Source: Ostrinia nubilalis
Lineage: Eukaryota; Arthropoda; Insecta; Lepidoptera; Crambidae
Direction of reading: 5' to 3'
NCBI RefSeq assembly: GCF_963855985.1
Contig: NC_087100.1
Location: forward strand, 1,833,001-1,897,000
DNA: 64,000 bases
Within the stretch, counting starts at the first letter, position 1; each line of letters begins with the position of its first letter. Position numbers and translations under genes: made by a program. Below the pieces are notes generated by a model. That model saw only the letters and a list, made by a program, of their open reading frames with translations, did no database searches and was not told the DNA's origin. Positions 31,400 to 43,749 of the stretch are shown here, piece after piece.

Positions 31400-32199
31400 G
31401 AGATAACGTTATTTACCCGTTATTTAATGGTATAAAAGTCCCATGTACTTATGCTCAAAATTGCCTTACAAAAAATTGTTAAAACCCATCCTTGCAGCTT
31501 TAATATCTGTCTATCGCCGTTACAGCAAATGCCGTCAGTAAATCTTTACATTAATTTATTAATTCGTGCGCATTATTGTAATTAATTATTTTTTGTTACC
31601 ATTTTACACTTTTAATGAGTCCAATCAATCCATTGTGATGTTGAAAGTTACTTTCTTTGATATTATGTAAGTGCTCATGAATATTATCGAATTTCTTAGT
31701 AAACTACAATATATTATTAGATAGCAATTTAGCAATCTAAAATGGTATATGCATATCCCCAATTACGCAATGACCCATGGAGGTGGCCTGTCACCTCCAA
31801 GGCCTGCCCTTTAAAGGCCGACAGTGTTCACCGAAAACCATTGAAAGAGCTCTCTTAGAGCCTTAACATGGACTATCGACCACAGCTCCGTCTCGCCACT
31901 CCGGATTCGAGGGGAACCCCAGTTTTTTTAAATAGGTTTTCTTCTCATGCCCTTATAGAACAGGACCCCAGACCCGCCGTAGCAGGTTACGGATCGTCGC
32001 CGATTTTGTATGTTTTACATCTCAATCATATTGCATATTATTAAAATCATTATGATTTGATGATACCATATCATTCTACAAAGTGACAAGCATCAAGTAC
32101 ACACGCATTTTGGAATTCGCTATTGAGAAGCAGTGTAACAAAGAGAGCGATAACGAATACCGTTATTCGCTTCTGCTTTCCCCTCACTAAGCATTGCAC
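31400..32199. other. Intergenic, no gene recognised
   Basis: AT-rich upstream DNA of the minus-strand gene. A diverged repeat-like stretch at about 31780-31990 (ggcctgtcacctccaaggcc) has no identifiable class. Confidence 0.4.
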
Positions 32200-32302
32200 C
32201 GAGCTTGACCTCACACAAGCTGTCACACCTCCCTCTGATCCCCGCGGGGCTCCCCCCGCCCCCCGCGGCCCGTTCCCGCGACATGCCGGCGCCAACCGGC
32301 AG
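32200..32302 (+). promoter_or_regulatory. CpG-rich island with an ATG and splice donor (possible first exon)
   Basis: Very GC-rich (ccccgcggggctccccccgc). On the plus strand ATGCCGGCGCCAACCGGCAG is followed by GTAGGT, a strong donor, giving MPAPTG plus two bases. The minus strand also has an ATG (MSRERAAGGGG) and a weaker donor. Whether this is a promoter and in which direction cannot be settled from sequence. Confidence 0.25.
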
Positions 32303-33009
32303 GTAGGTTTTTTTTCTCTCTCGGATAATAAAATCGCGGACTGCATTTACACGATTGACCGGCAAAATTGACCAATTTACCTTTATGCCCGCCAATGTTA
32401 GGTAAACAACTTCATTATGCAAATGAAGCTGAGGACTATGAATGTTAGAAACTTGGATCGCTTAATGAAATTAAGTGGGTAAAGTTTAGCTTTGGAATGA
32501 AAAGGGACTTTTGATAGACTTCGCAAACTTTTCGTTTTCAATTTGGCGACGGAATACAAGTTTTTCTGCTTTTATTTCGTAATGTTCAGCTTTAACAATT
32601 TGCATAAACTATGACCCGCTAGGATGTGTTTTGGCGTAGTCAAACTTTATTTATCAAAGTGTATTGACTTGACACGAATGCCTCTGCGACTTAGGTAGAG
32701 ATCCTTTGTACTATAAGTTATAAGTTTTGCCATTTTTATGATGTTATCTAGTTTCGTCAATATTTATGGACTTGAATATTTTAAATAGTCATGAAAAGAA
32801 GTTTCCGGAAAAACGTCAATATTGTAGAGCGGCGTTCTTTGTTCCTTTTGTCGAGCTTATCTGATATCGATCTGATCTCTTTCATTGAAAAAGTTGACAT
32901 CAGCCGTTTCGTTATCTTAGTTACTCATTCTGAGTGCTCATTATTGTTTTTAGAAATTACTTAAGTCATAATATATGCAATTCCTAAAATTTCTCCCTCA
33001 CATCATTAA

Positions 33010-33180
33010 TTTAGAGTAATTGGATCGGAATGAGGAGACCCATAGGAAAAGTTATCGATATAGCCTGCAGAATTGCTAAACTCAAGTGGTGACATAGCTC
33101 GTAAAGCTGATGGCCGTTGGGGCAGAAAAGTTCTCGAGTACGAGCTGGAAGACGTAGTGTGGGCAGATCTCCCACTAGTT
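33010..33180 (+). mobile_element. RTE-type LINE fragment, diverged
   Basis: Resembles the RTE C-terminal region (gatcggaatgaggagacc, ctaaactcaagtggtgaca, gatggccgttggggcagaaa) with deletions; no intact frame. Confidence 0.6.
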
Positions 33181-33190
33181 AGATCGTTAA

Positions 33191-34780
33191 TATAGTTTGT
33201 TTGACTACTACTCCTCAAGATACCACGGCCATGTTACATCGAAATCGACAGAAGACAAAAAATTATCAGGCAACCCATCTGGCACTCGTATCGGTTCAGG
33301 TTGTTGTTGTTAGTGATCCACATCCAAGTATTCAAAGACAATCTGTTGCTCTATCTATTACTCTCTCTGTTGTTTAGAAGTTACTACGGAGACTGTTGAC
33401 AAAAGTCTCGTCCAATTCCTTATAGTGGCACATTATCGACAGTTGGTCAAGATACTGATTTCTATTGAGCACCTTGGATTCTAATGGGGCGCCAGAGTCA
33501 CAACGGACTACAAAAAGATATCCTGAGTCTGCTTAGATTTGAACGTTTGATGCTTTGTCCTTGAATTTATTAATGTCTATTTTATTCTCATAAATTAATA
33601 TTATATTTAATCGATTCCATATTTTAAGCAAATCCATCGGTAAATTATCGTCGATTTAAAAACGCATTTCAAAATTTTTATTATACTCTACATTTTTTTC
33701 GTAATTTGGTTTAATTTTACAACCTTGTCATGTCTGTATCGCAATAGAATTTATTTGTCGAGGCTTTGTAACTGTTGAAATTATTGCAGTTTAGTATTTT
33801 TGATTTGATTCATAATTAATTGTTTTATTAATCAATATTTCGTAATATTAATTAATGGTGAAATATTAGTTCAAGAAACAATATACGCAGGTTTCTTCAA
33901 CTCGTCTGGCCAATGTGGCGTGGGGAATATGAAGGCCAAATCCCACATCTGCCTGTAGTAAATTGGAGATGGTCGTGCTCCTGCAATGGAGAATAAATGA
34001 CCTCATGATGCTGATGATAGCATTATAACTACGAATACTTCCGCCAATATAATCAATCAATTCTACTTCCTCACAAAGAATTTATCTATGAACTTTTTTA
34101 CTTCGTTTTGCCTCTTCAACTTGTACAGTTCTACTTGTGTTTAGATAAACGTGTTTTTTGTTCGTCGAATTCCCAAGTATCTCAGCACATGTTAAAGTTA
34201 TGCCCAAGGTCGTTCACTTGCGTGACGTCACTTGCGCCGGCGCATGGGCGTGAACCAACGGAACGTAACGAAACGTGCGAACCGAACGTAAATATTGTGG
34301 AATTACGCTTGTGGAATGTAGCGCTCGCGCTGATTTTGCAAGCTTTAAGCTTGATGCGCTTGCTGATAAAGATTTCAGCATTCAAGTTCCTTTAGTCTGG
34401 TAGAGCAAACATAATTAATTAATCAGTCTTTTATTTTGGTCTTTACTTATGTGGACATACTAATAAGTAGTCCATACAAATACAGTTTGTTTTACTTTGA
34501 GTTTGTACAGCGGTTAAACCAGATTGTTGGTGCGTGCCTCTGGTCACGTAGTTAAATAGCGTATATCCTTATTTGTTATGTCCTCAAGGCAGTTGATCCT
34601 CTGAATCTTCTTCGCTTAGTCACTGGACAATCTTCACAGATAGGTAGAAGAAGAGATTTAAGCTAAAGATAAAAGCGACAGCTGAAGGTGATAAGAAAAA
34701 AATGTTAGGAGTACCTAATAAGAACTCTATAACTGTAATATAGCAAGTAAGGTTTATTTCTCCAAAATACTCGAGTAACA
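33191..34780. other. Intergenic, no gene recognised
   Basis: AT-rich. A patch near 34205-34260 is GC-richer (gtgacgtcacttgcgccggc) but has no reading frame of note. Confidence 0.45.
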
Positions 34781-34857
34781 TTGCCCCTTACGGGATTCGA
34801 ATCCACAACATAAAATGACCTAGTAGCTCTGTAAGCGAACCACCAGACTGTTATTTG
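34781..34857 (-). mobile_element. tRNA-derived SINE head
   Basis: The minus strand has TGGTTCGCTTACAG (A-box-like) and GGATTCGAATCC (B-box-like) about 35 bases apart. No tRNA cloverleaf is evident. Confidence 0.4.
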
Positions 34858-35025
34858 TTCTGAGTCACCAGCCTAAAAGGTCATCAGCTATCCAGTGCAA
34901 AACAAACAATGAAATTATTGCGCTCTCGAGTGCAATTGGGCAACAAACATTCAAACGGCATTAGTTGGATGACTACCAAACGACTGGTCACATCCATTAA
35001 AATGGACTACTGTTTCTGTTTATAG

Positions 35026-35334
35026 TCATTTAATGTGTTTATTAGCTGTACAGGGTGATACATTTACACCGATCAATCTCTTCCGAGCGTCGGAAGTATA
35101 GTTGACGGCCTTGTCCACCCTTTCTTGGCCTTGGTTTTCTGAGTAGATTTGTCTTTTGTAGGGCTGGTACCTATTATCTATTATGTTGGTGATACGCAAA
35201 GTAGTGTCAAGTTTGTCCAGCACATTTCTTGGCCTTGGGGTTCTGAATAGATTTTGTCCTGTTCGTCTTTTGTAAGTCTGGTGATTATCAACGTTTTCAT
35301 AATCAACTCCCACAGTTCGATTCGAATTTACAAG
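35026..35334 (-). CDS. Possible exon or gene relic encoding a two-repeat peptide
   Basis: A minus-strand frame without an ATG encodes two related units, QTYKRRTGQNLFRT..RNVLDK and QPYKRQIYSENQGQERVDK, about 34 residues apart, then TAA/TGA-type termination at 35026. First-position purine bias favours this strand. No good acceptor is seen, and a stop lies two codons upstream, so it could be a relic of a repeat-containing secreted protein gene. Not recognised. Confidence 0.25.
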   Translation of the reverse strand, partial: LVNSNRTVGVDYENVDNHQTYKRRTGQNLFRTPRPRNVLDKLDTTLRITNIIDNRYQPYKRQIYSENQGQERVDKAVNYTSDARKRLIGVNVSPCTANKHIK

Positions 35335-36413
35335 CAAGAATTATATGTCCTTAAAGAAATATGTCAGGAAAAGGGGCCCGTGAGAGGTGGAGTAAACAAG
35401 ATCTCAGAGAGACGATCTCTCAGAAAACGCAGTGTAAAATGTGATCTTTAGAAAATAGCTAGCAGTTACTGTATGAATAATAGAGGTCGTGCTCTTTGAC
35501 TCTCTGCTTATATCCACCAGTAGAGTGCAATTGGAGTTGTTGATCTCAACTAATATCATGAGAATTTGGCATTAGAACTTTTCGTCTGCTTCGTTTGCGT
35601 TTGACCTTATACTTGGAATGATTACTTCATCCACTATAATCATCTTCATCAAAATATCAATTCCGAGGTCAGCTTTCGTGACCAAAATTTTCAATCTTTC
35701 CCCAATTGTACTCGAGACGAAAAGTTTTGGAAGACTCAGGAATAAGTTATTCCTTTATTGTTTGTTGCTTTGACCCCTTTATAACTATCCTTTTCAAGTG
35801 ACCTTTTGACACATTTTAAGGTCGGTTATTCTTTTTAGTCAGCACGTGTGCAACCTTATCGTAGCAGAATTTGTGGACTTGACCTTGATCTAAATTGCTG
35901 AATGCCGTGATTTTAATAGCTGTAGCATTATAATTGTCAATTAGGAACATGTAAAATACTTTAGCAAGTACAATCATCACCCTTAGCAAGTTAGCTGTAG
36001 TGGATGGAACAGAATAAGATATCAGCTGATGATCATGCCATTTGATAGATTTATAACACAGATCATTTTAATAATATTTTTTTGTGTACCTTTCTTTTTC
36101 ATCCCAAAGTAATGTTGTTTTGGTTTATGTAATCGTATAGGTAATCAGAAGCTCAAGCTTAATCAGAAAATATCCCACTATCTTTTCTGTCGAGTACTAA
36201 TTCTATAAGTTGTCAACAAGTTCAAGGTTTTCTTATATCGGTCACCCCCCACTTCATCCAGATAAAAAACAAATTCTATGGAAAGTTACCTTTTAAAAAT
36301 TTGTCGACTTACTTTTAACGATAAAGCTGACAGTGACAAATGGTTTCAGAAAACGCTAGAGAGTTTATAACCTTGACCCACTATCTTTGAGAAGGGTTGA
36401 AAAATGAGTGGGT

Positions 36414-36746
36414 TTAATCAGAAAATCTTGTATAATTAAGTACTACTTTACTACGAAGTACATAATAATTTATCAACCTTTGTCGTTCTGTAATCCCGTC
36501 GACACTTAAGAAGCATTCAAGTCCTCGAGGTGATGTGAATTCTGCTCCTAGGCCTTGGCTCGCGTTGTAAGTGGCTATTCCGAAAAACGTTATCCGAAGT
36601 TTCGTTGCCATTGCCCCTGACGCAAAGCAAGATGCCAGCATGATCGACGTTGCGTCTGCGTTTCGTAATTGCCTTCCTGTTGCGGATAGCGGGTATATAA
36701 AAGGTAGTACTGTGAATATAATTAACAAAATGAAGACCCGCATCAT
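36414..36746 (-). CDS. Hypothetical small secreted protein, 110 residues
   Basis: Starts at ATG ATG (36746, A at -3 relative to the second ATG region). The first 20 or so residues, MMRVFILLIIFTVLPFIYPL, look like a signal peptide with a likely cleavage after LSATG. The remainder has two cysteines (SCFASG, ECFLSV) and ends NYTRFSD. The region is GC-richer than its surroundings. A plus-strand frame overlaps it, and a LINE tail abuts its 5' side at about 36767. No family recognised; it may be single-exon or a first exon. Confidence 0.35.
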   Translation of the reverse strand: MMRVFILLIIFTVLPFIYPLSATGRQLRNADATSIMLASCFASGAMATKLRITFFGIATYNASQGLGAEFTSPRGLECFLSVDGITERQRLINYYVLRSKVVLNYTRFSD

Positions 36747-36766
36747 TGCAGTTTAATAGCCGAATT

Positions 36767-36859
36767 TAGCCCCTGGGTCTGCGAGTGTCTATGGGCGACG
36801 GTAATGACTTACCATCAGGTGATCCGTCTGCTCGTTTGCCTCCTGTCACATAAAAAAAA
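36767..36859 (+). mobile_element. Jockey/R1-like LINE 3' tail
   Basis: Runs from cccctgggtctgcg through gggcgacggtaatgactta to gcctcctgtcacataaaaaa. The same tail ends the copy at 63600-63951. Confidence 0.8.
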
Positions 36860-37828
36860 ATCTTCTCAAGAAGACAAAATGTAGAGTATAGGAGACTATT
36901 TTACCTATCTTTCTATCGATGTATTTATCAAGATAATACGGTTATACGTTTGTTTATAAATGTTGGTATAAATATGACAATATTTCGCCATAAATCTAGC
37001 ATATTTCTCCCAGCATAATAAATTCAGCCTTGAAATAACCTTATCTCAAATCAGATAACGGTATTACTCACTTCATATCGGTGTCAAGATCTAGTTTTTC
37101 AATATCTTCGACTTCATATTCTACGTATCCGCAAAACGTATCTCTTTTATCTTTAGATTTACTTGTGATAATAATCAAAAACGTCACTGAAATATAAAAA
37201 CTATATCTACCATCGGATGTAGTGGTTCGTGTCTCACACTTCATTAAGAAAGTCGTGGGTGTGGTAGATGCAGAAAAACGTGTCTTTCAACTGTAAAATT
37301 AATTATGTTTTTTAGTTTTATATTTCTTCAACCAAGTCGATAGAGATGGAAGACAGATTTCATACTCCACTCAATGTAGGTACTTACTATAGAAGAGACT
37401 ATAAGGATATGGAAACTTGCAGAAAACCCTTGGAATACCTTTGCGGTCATCATACTTGTCAGTGCGATGTAAAACCAAATAACACGTCAGTTTTATTAGT
37501 CATCCAACACCTTTGTTTCAATGAAATGATGCACATTATGTAGCAATACGTAGGTACTACGTTTCATTGAAATGATATTACTACACATTATGTAGCTATA
37601 ATACATAGGTATACATTTTGTCACCAACGTCGAGTAGAGATTCTGCGAAAATCAATACGTTTGCGTCCTGAGGATTGCGCCGGTTTATTGTACTTTGTGC
37701 AATTATATCTGAATGAAACTAATGGTTATTATAATGGTTTACGTGTTCGGAGTTTACTTTGTATTTGTAAAATGTTCGAGCATTTTCCCCGACTACGATT
37801 TTATATAGTTTTCGAAACTCATCAGTTA

Positions 37829-38025
37829 CTAGCTTTCCGCCCGTGGCTTCGCCCGCGTGCAATTTTATTTGTCACAGGAAAAACTTTATCGCGCGCGTCC
37901 CTGTTTCAAACACCGGGATAAAAACTAACACTATGCCAAATTTCATCAAAATCGGTTCAGTGGCTTAGGCGTGAAAGCAAGACAGACAGACAGAGTTACT
38001 TTTGCATTTATAGTATTAGTATAGA
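37829..38025 (-). mobile_element. Helitron-like non-autonomous element
   Basis: The minus strand begins TCTATACTAATACTATAAAT, has a gtctgtctg run and the ccgattttgatgaaatttg core, and ends ACGGGCGGAAAGCTAG before T. Close relative of 9338-9564. Confidence 0.75.
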
Positions 38026-38047
38026 CTAGTATAAATTAGTATAGATA

Positions 38048-38090
38048 TTTTTTTTATGTGACAGGTGGCAAACGAGCAGACGGATCGCGG
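38048..38090 (-). mobile_element. Jockey/R1-like LINE 3' tail fragment
   Basis: ttttttttatgtgacaggtg and aacgagcagacggatc are the reverse complement of the tail at 36810-36859. Confidence 0.7.
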
Positions 38091-39344
38091 ATCAGACAGT
38101 AGGGATTTTGCTTTATCATACTCTACCGAATTGCTTAGAGCTAGGGCATTTGTTAGTTATTTTACAACACGTAAAATCAGAATAATCGCATACGTGTGTG
38201 TCGATAACTTTTAGACTTTAGATATGTACGAGGATACCTATTGGTTTACCTAACCATATATCACACTTAGTAAATACATAAATTTCATGTGTTTTTAAAA
38301 TCCTATCAAATATGTTATCAATTAATGGCGCCATATTAATTCCCAATTAGTTAACTTGATGTATTACGGATAAATACTTACTGGTATTTCAGCTACTTAT
38401 CATTTTACATGCGTCAATATAATCTATAATATTCGCACCTGAAACAAACTGAAGTTACCTACTTGGATGATATGAAAAACCATATCAAATAAGCATGTGA
38501 TGTACTTTTAAGCCTTTTCTGATGCAAAACAGACATAATGTATAACCTGAATTTAAACCACTGTTAGTTTTGATAAAATGATGAAAGGAAATAACTCATC
38601 AAATCATTAGTTAATGTTTGAAACCTTTTAACAAGTACATATTTATTTTCTTTTGCTTGTAAATTCCAATAATCCGTGTAAAATAGTTGATGGATATAGT
38701 ATAAAATATCGGACCATATTACACATCCTTTGGCAAATATCAATGGTAGAATATACATAAAAGGAATTAAAAATCATAATAAAGATGAATTTCATATTCT
38801 GTTATCACTGATACGGTATCTTTTCCGGCAAAACTATGTGGGATTAGTATTTTATCGTTTACAATTAATTGACTTGTCAGATTATAATGTTATTTATTAC
38901 GTAAATAGTATCGTGTTTAAAAATAATTACAAAAGAATGCATTATTGTATTGTTTGGATGTTGAGTAAGAAGTAAAGGCGTTGAATTCGCCAATTACCGG
39001 CTAATTCAAGTAATGACAGACAATTAATATAATTTTCAATGAAAAAATATACAAAAAATAATGTTAATTTGACAGACAATTACGTGAAAGGAAGAGTTTG
39101 CAATATTTTTGACACTGGTATTATTTATTAGCAGGAAATAGTTCGTTATTGTAAGTTTAGATATACCTATTTGTAAAAGGAAATAAGGAATCTGAATGTA
39201 CTGATCGGATTTCGATGATATTATTATTGATCATAATCATTTGTTTTACAAATTATTGGTAAAACCAATTGATATAAAGATATGTAGACTGATAACATTA
39301 ATTTGAAATTCGACCTAAACAGGTGTACAAAATAAATACGTAGG
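38091..39344. other. Intergenic, no gene recognised
   Basis: AT-rich. Short open frames at 38564-38975 on both strands lack any domain or splice context. Confidence 0.5.
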
Positions 39345-39425
39345 TGTTGTGGCGCGGTGTACTATCGCTTTAAACGCAGTAACTATTACGTTTCCAAGTT
39401 TGATTCCTCACTCCTGATAACATTT
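39345..39425 (+). mobile_element. tRNA-derived SINE head, weak
   Basis: GTGGCGCGGTGTACTATCGC resembles an A-box region, and AGTTTGATTCC about 50 bases later resembles a B box. Confidence 0.3.
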
Positions 39426-39751
39426 AGGAAACATTATTCCCACACAGTAACAAAATAACGTAATTAGTTACCTCCAGACTAAAAAGCAATCGGTGTGTTC
39501 GCTGACGTGATATGTTAAATAATAAATTAGACAAGTCAAAATCAGTGTTTCAAGAATATTCGTTACAAAAGAAAAAAAAAACTACTAATATTCCTACACA
39601 ATGTGTGTGTCTGATATAGAGTCGTATTGTCTGGCACACAATGATATGTACAAAATGCGTACAAATCAGGTTCAAAGTTTCATGTGCTTATGAATATTAA
39701 AATATCTTACATGTTTAATACAAATTATTACTTGTGAATTTAGTTCCTTTA

Positions 39752-39828
39752 CGGATCTCCTCATTTCTGATTTGATCTCGTAAAGAAACACCGAACATAG
39801 CCCTCTCCATAGCACACTATTCAACATT
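39752..39828 (-). mobile_element. RTE-type LINE fragment
   Basis: Reverse complement of the RTE segment encoding MERAMFGVSLRDQIRNEEI: ggatctcctcatttctgatt and catagccctctccatagc. Confidence 0.75.
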
Positions 39829-41288
39829 GAGCTTTACTTGTAAGTTCGTCCGCGTACATTTCGGTAAAAGTGACTGTTTACCGTTCTTATTATAATTTAC
39901 CTACATATAAACTTCATTAGCATCCAGTAATTGCACTTTTCATCAGTATTTAAATCATGCACAGGCAACAGTACTAAATTAATTCTAAACCACCGCTTTC
40001 CTCTAGCAGTGGAAGAAACAATTAACTAAATACATATAATTAAAATAATAATTAACCGAATAGTTGTCACCCTAGTTCATCGGACTACGACGGTCGTAAC
40101 AAATGACTGCCGAAATTTACTTTTTGCGCAGTTACTCTACGTGTCTTTGGTCACGTAAGCTCTATGGCTCTACCATCCATCTCCCGGTGCCCTTTTGTAT
40201 TTTTAGCAAAGCAAAATTCAACTTTATACACACACTTTAAAGTTGAATTCTAGTTGGCTACATGGTACAGATCACCAATACAGGGGTCCGTAATAGATCA
40301 ATCTTTTGAATGGTTTTTTTGTGCGTAATAGGTCTTTGTATACAAATGGAGGTTAACACATGCAAAATCGTCGTTAGACACCGTTAAACTTGTTCGGTAA
40401 TTTAAAACTTGTTCGGTAAAGTACATGGGTTGTTAAACTATTAAATACCATCATTTTATGGCGACTACGCTTGTAAAAAACATATTATGAATCATTTAAT
40501 GGTAGGTTTGACTAACGATATATTAATGCCCTTACATGTAAATGTCATTAATAAACGTCACGTTAAGACCCGTGTCTTCCTATTTTACTTACATGTAAGT
40601 TTGGAATATGTAGAGCTATTACAGATATGTGTACAGGTCAAAGAATATGATATCATGCACATAACTTGACAATTAACTAACTAATACTGGATTAATAAAT
40701 TAATATTTATGAATTTGACTTTTGTTAATTGTTAGTAAAATATTAGTTTTCCTGATTGTTGTATAACGTCACAAACGGACCGTATAATTTAATGTGCACA
40801 AAGTACAGTAAAAGCACGTCAGACTATAACATTTTTGTTGCAAAAACGCTCTTATTGAAACTACATAAGATCCATATTGTTTACGTTGATGCGCTGTCAT
40901 CGGTACGTTTCTCAAAACACGTAACCGCCTTAAAACGTCACGCCGACGTCAAATACTGGATATGTAGATATTTGACATTGTTTTGTTGACACCATTATGT
41001 AGAACTTATACCTTTGGAATATGGTTTTTAAATGTATTTTCCTTATGTTTTTCCTATTGAGAATTAGGTACATAGTTTTAAAATTGTGTCAATGAAAATT
41101 ATGAACAGTCTCCAGCGTATCCAACCCTACATTTTATGTGGCTGATTACGTTAATTATCTTTATGTTTCAGATTACGTTAATTATCTTTATGTTTAGTAT
41201 TTACTAGCATAAAATGCATAGAGTCAATGGAGAAAAGTGTAGAATATGCCAGCTTAACTAGCACACATCTTAAATACCGTGGTGTCTA
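39829..41288. other. Intergenic, no gene recognised
   Basis: AT-rich. A 27-bp direct duplication (gattacgttaattatctttatg) is at about 41144-41196. Nothing else stands out. Confidence 0.5.
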
Positions 41289-41600
41289 ATGTATAGTTAT
41301 CATAAGTGCCAGGTGGATGGCAAAAAAGCACGCGATCGATCGCCAACCCGCTGGATAGACGCCATCACAAAGGCCACTGAGTCCACCATGGTCCAGTGTA
41401 CTCGCGACGCCTCTAACCGTCAGAAATGGAAGCACATCGCCAGGAGAGCTACCCTCGGAGATGACATCGAACACCCCACCGTGTACCTCGCCAGTGTAAT
41501 CACGACCACTGACAAGAGCAAGAGTGTCCGACTAAGAAGAAGGCATGGGTGCGTTTTTGCAACAGAAAAGTATAGTCATGTGCTGTTGACTTTGCCTGGT
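41289..41600 (+). mobile_element. LINE reverse-transcriptase C-terminal fragment, other subfamily
   Basis: Encodes RSPTRWIDAITKATES, then RDASNRQKWKHIARRAT, the equivalent of the RPPTRW...NR..WK block at the C-terminus of RTE-like elements, but clearly a different family. It is 5' truncated. Confidence 0.6.
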
Positions 41601-42079
41601 TTCTATCTCGAAACATAAATGGTCCTTGATACCTTTCAATGTTGGTACATACTTACTAAAACTTACTAAATAGAAACTTCTAGGAAAAGTTTCAAGTCAA
41701 AGTAAAAACAAACTTTCATGTATTGACTTAAATTAGTTACAAGTTTCTAAACTAATATCTCGTCAAATATTGATTTATAATTTATAACAATTACAGATTC
41801 TAATTGGTATTAAATCAATATAACTGATCAAGTTCTGATTTAAGTTTTCTTTAATTGCACTTGCACAACAACTTACTATAATAATTGGCGCTAACAAATA
41901 ATTAGAACATTAACCAGCCTTTCACAGTTAATTTGACATAAACGGGTTATTGTTCCAAGTTATATTTAGCGTGATATCTATTATTAATTGACGCTAATAT
42001 TCGTACATGTTCCATTTATAACGTAAATTGCTTTATTATTTTCAATACGGCATGCATAAGGTACTACTCATTCGTGATA

Positions 42080-43009
42080 GGGGAGAGTTCGGTATATTGT
42101 ACCGCCGGGTAAATTGTACCACCCTCATATTTCGTAAAGTATTTATTTTATGTCTGTAATTGCAACACTCAGCAATACACAACTAAATTCAATTAATATC
42201 GGCCATGTGGTTTTTTCCGTGACAACGAACACGTGTGTTTTATTTTGAAAAGTATTTTTTCATTGTTTTCAAGTAACTTTTGACAATGCATGTTTAGTTT
42301 GTAATTTTGTTAAATTTAATCACAGGGTGTTTCTAATATATTATTTAAAAGCGTAAATTAGTGTGGATTACAATTATTTGAAACATTTTTCGGTATTTAT
42401 AAGCTATATTTTTTACCGATTTTTTAAAAGCACTATCACCTAGTCGGCTAAATTGTACCACATCAAGTTGTATGGAACTTTACAAAGGATTTTGAAATTT
42501 TTTTTAGTAAATCATATTTTGAAGTTATAATAGCGTAGTTATGTTTGACTAACAAAAAGTGAAAGCAAAAGACTGGCAAAGTAGATTAGGTACAAGTGTG
42601 CGTTTTGATAATTGGAATTACAAAACTTTTACTCAAAATCGTGATAACGTGTAAAACAATATCGATTGTCTATGTTATTAACTACTACCTTTTCGTTACC
42701 TAATTTGTTAAGAATGTATCGTATAATATTTTGCCATAGTTTTTTTATAGGCTTGAAATTTATTGAAATCCAATTTAGTGACCCTGTGGTACAAATTATC
42801 GAACCGGTTGGCTAAATTGGACCGAAGCTCTGAACTCGTATTTTGTTGATTTGTGCTAAATATACAACAATTGTGTTGATTAATACCTATGAAATAGTAA
42901 GTTGAATAATTTCTCTTTATTTATATACCATGAACATTAGCAAAATCAAAAGAAAACTATGTGTAAAATGGGATTGAAAAAAACTGGTCCAAATTACCGG
43001 ACTCTCCCT
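42080..43009. mobile_element. TA-flanked TIR element with internal GTACC repeats, 930 bp
   Basis: Left end GGGGAGAGTTCGGTATATTG, right end on the other strand AGGGAGAGTCCGGTAATTTG, each next to TA. Motifs like ggctaaattgtaccac and ggtacaa recur inside. No transposase is encoded. The superfamily is uncertain. Confidence 0.65.
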
Positions 43010-43219
43010 TAAGTTTGCCGCTAGCGATATGACGTCACTCAAAGGGTAGCGTCTATAACTTTAACATACTATAATTAAAATATTTTTATTTATTATTATT
43101 GATAAAAATTGTGTATTTGGGTATGTGTCTTATACACATTAATTGCGTTTAATCACTAACTAAATGCGTTCAATCGTGGTTGGAGGAGGGGACGCGCATT
43201 CCACGGACCGGCAAACTTA

Positions 43220-43741
43220 GGGTCCGTGGCCGAGTCCCCCAGTATTCGACGCACCCGTGGTTGAAGCCCCCGATTTAAATAAATTTAATATCATATTTTT
43301 TTCGGCTTTTGCACTAAGTACAGTCAACGAAAACCATGCATGTTTGACGTTATTTAAAATGATGTATTTATTTTTTTGTTAAAAATACTTAAAACTTTTA
43401 TAATTAAAACTTTTATTTGTAGTTAGTTAAATGTAGAGAGAGTAGAGTTATTTTAAATACTGATTGTTACAATTATTTTGATTAGGTAAAACGATTTACA
43501 TGTTATTATAGGTAAATAAAACCTATGATAAAGTATGATAGGTTAAAATAAAACCTATTATATTTTTAGGTATCATTATGGTAAAATAATATTAAACATT
43601 TATTTGTACGATCAGTATAAATATTTATTCGTTTATAAATATATTTGTAACTGACTGTACATTTGATTAAAAATTGCTTCTATCTGATCGGGGGCGTCGA
43701 CCACGGGTGCGTCGAACACAGGGGGACTCGGCCACGGACCC
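43220..43741. mobile_element. hAT-like MITE, 522 bp, 8-bp TSD
   Basis: Termini GGGTCCGTGGCCGAGTCCCC are exact inverted repeats extending, imperfectly, to about 55 bp (cgacgcacccgtggttga). The direct repeat CAAACTTA flanks it at 43212-43219 and 43742-43749. The GC-rich ends contrast with an AT-rich interior. Confidence 0.85.
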
Positions 43742-43749
43742 CAAACTTA

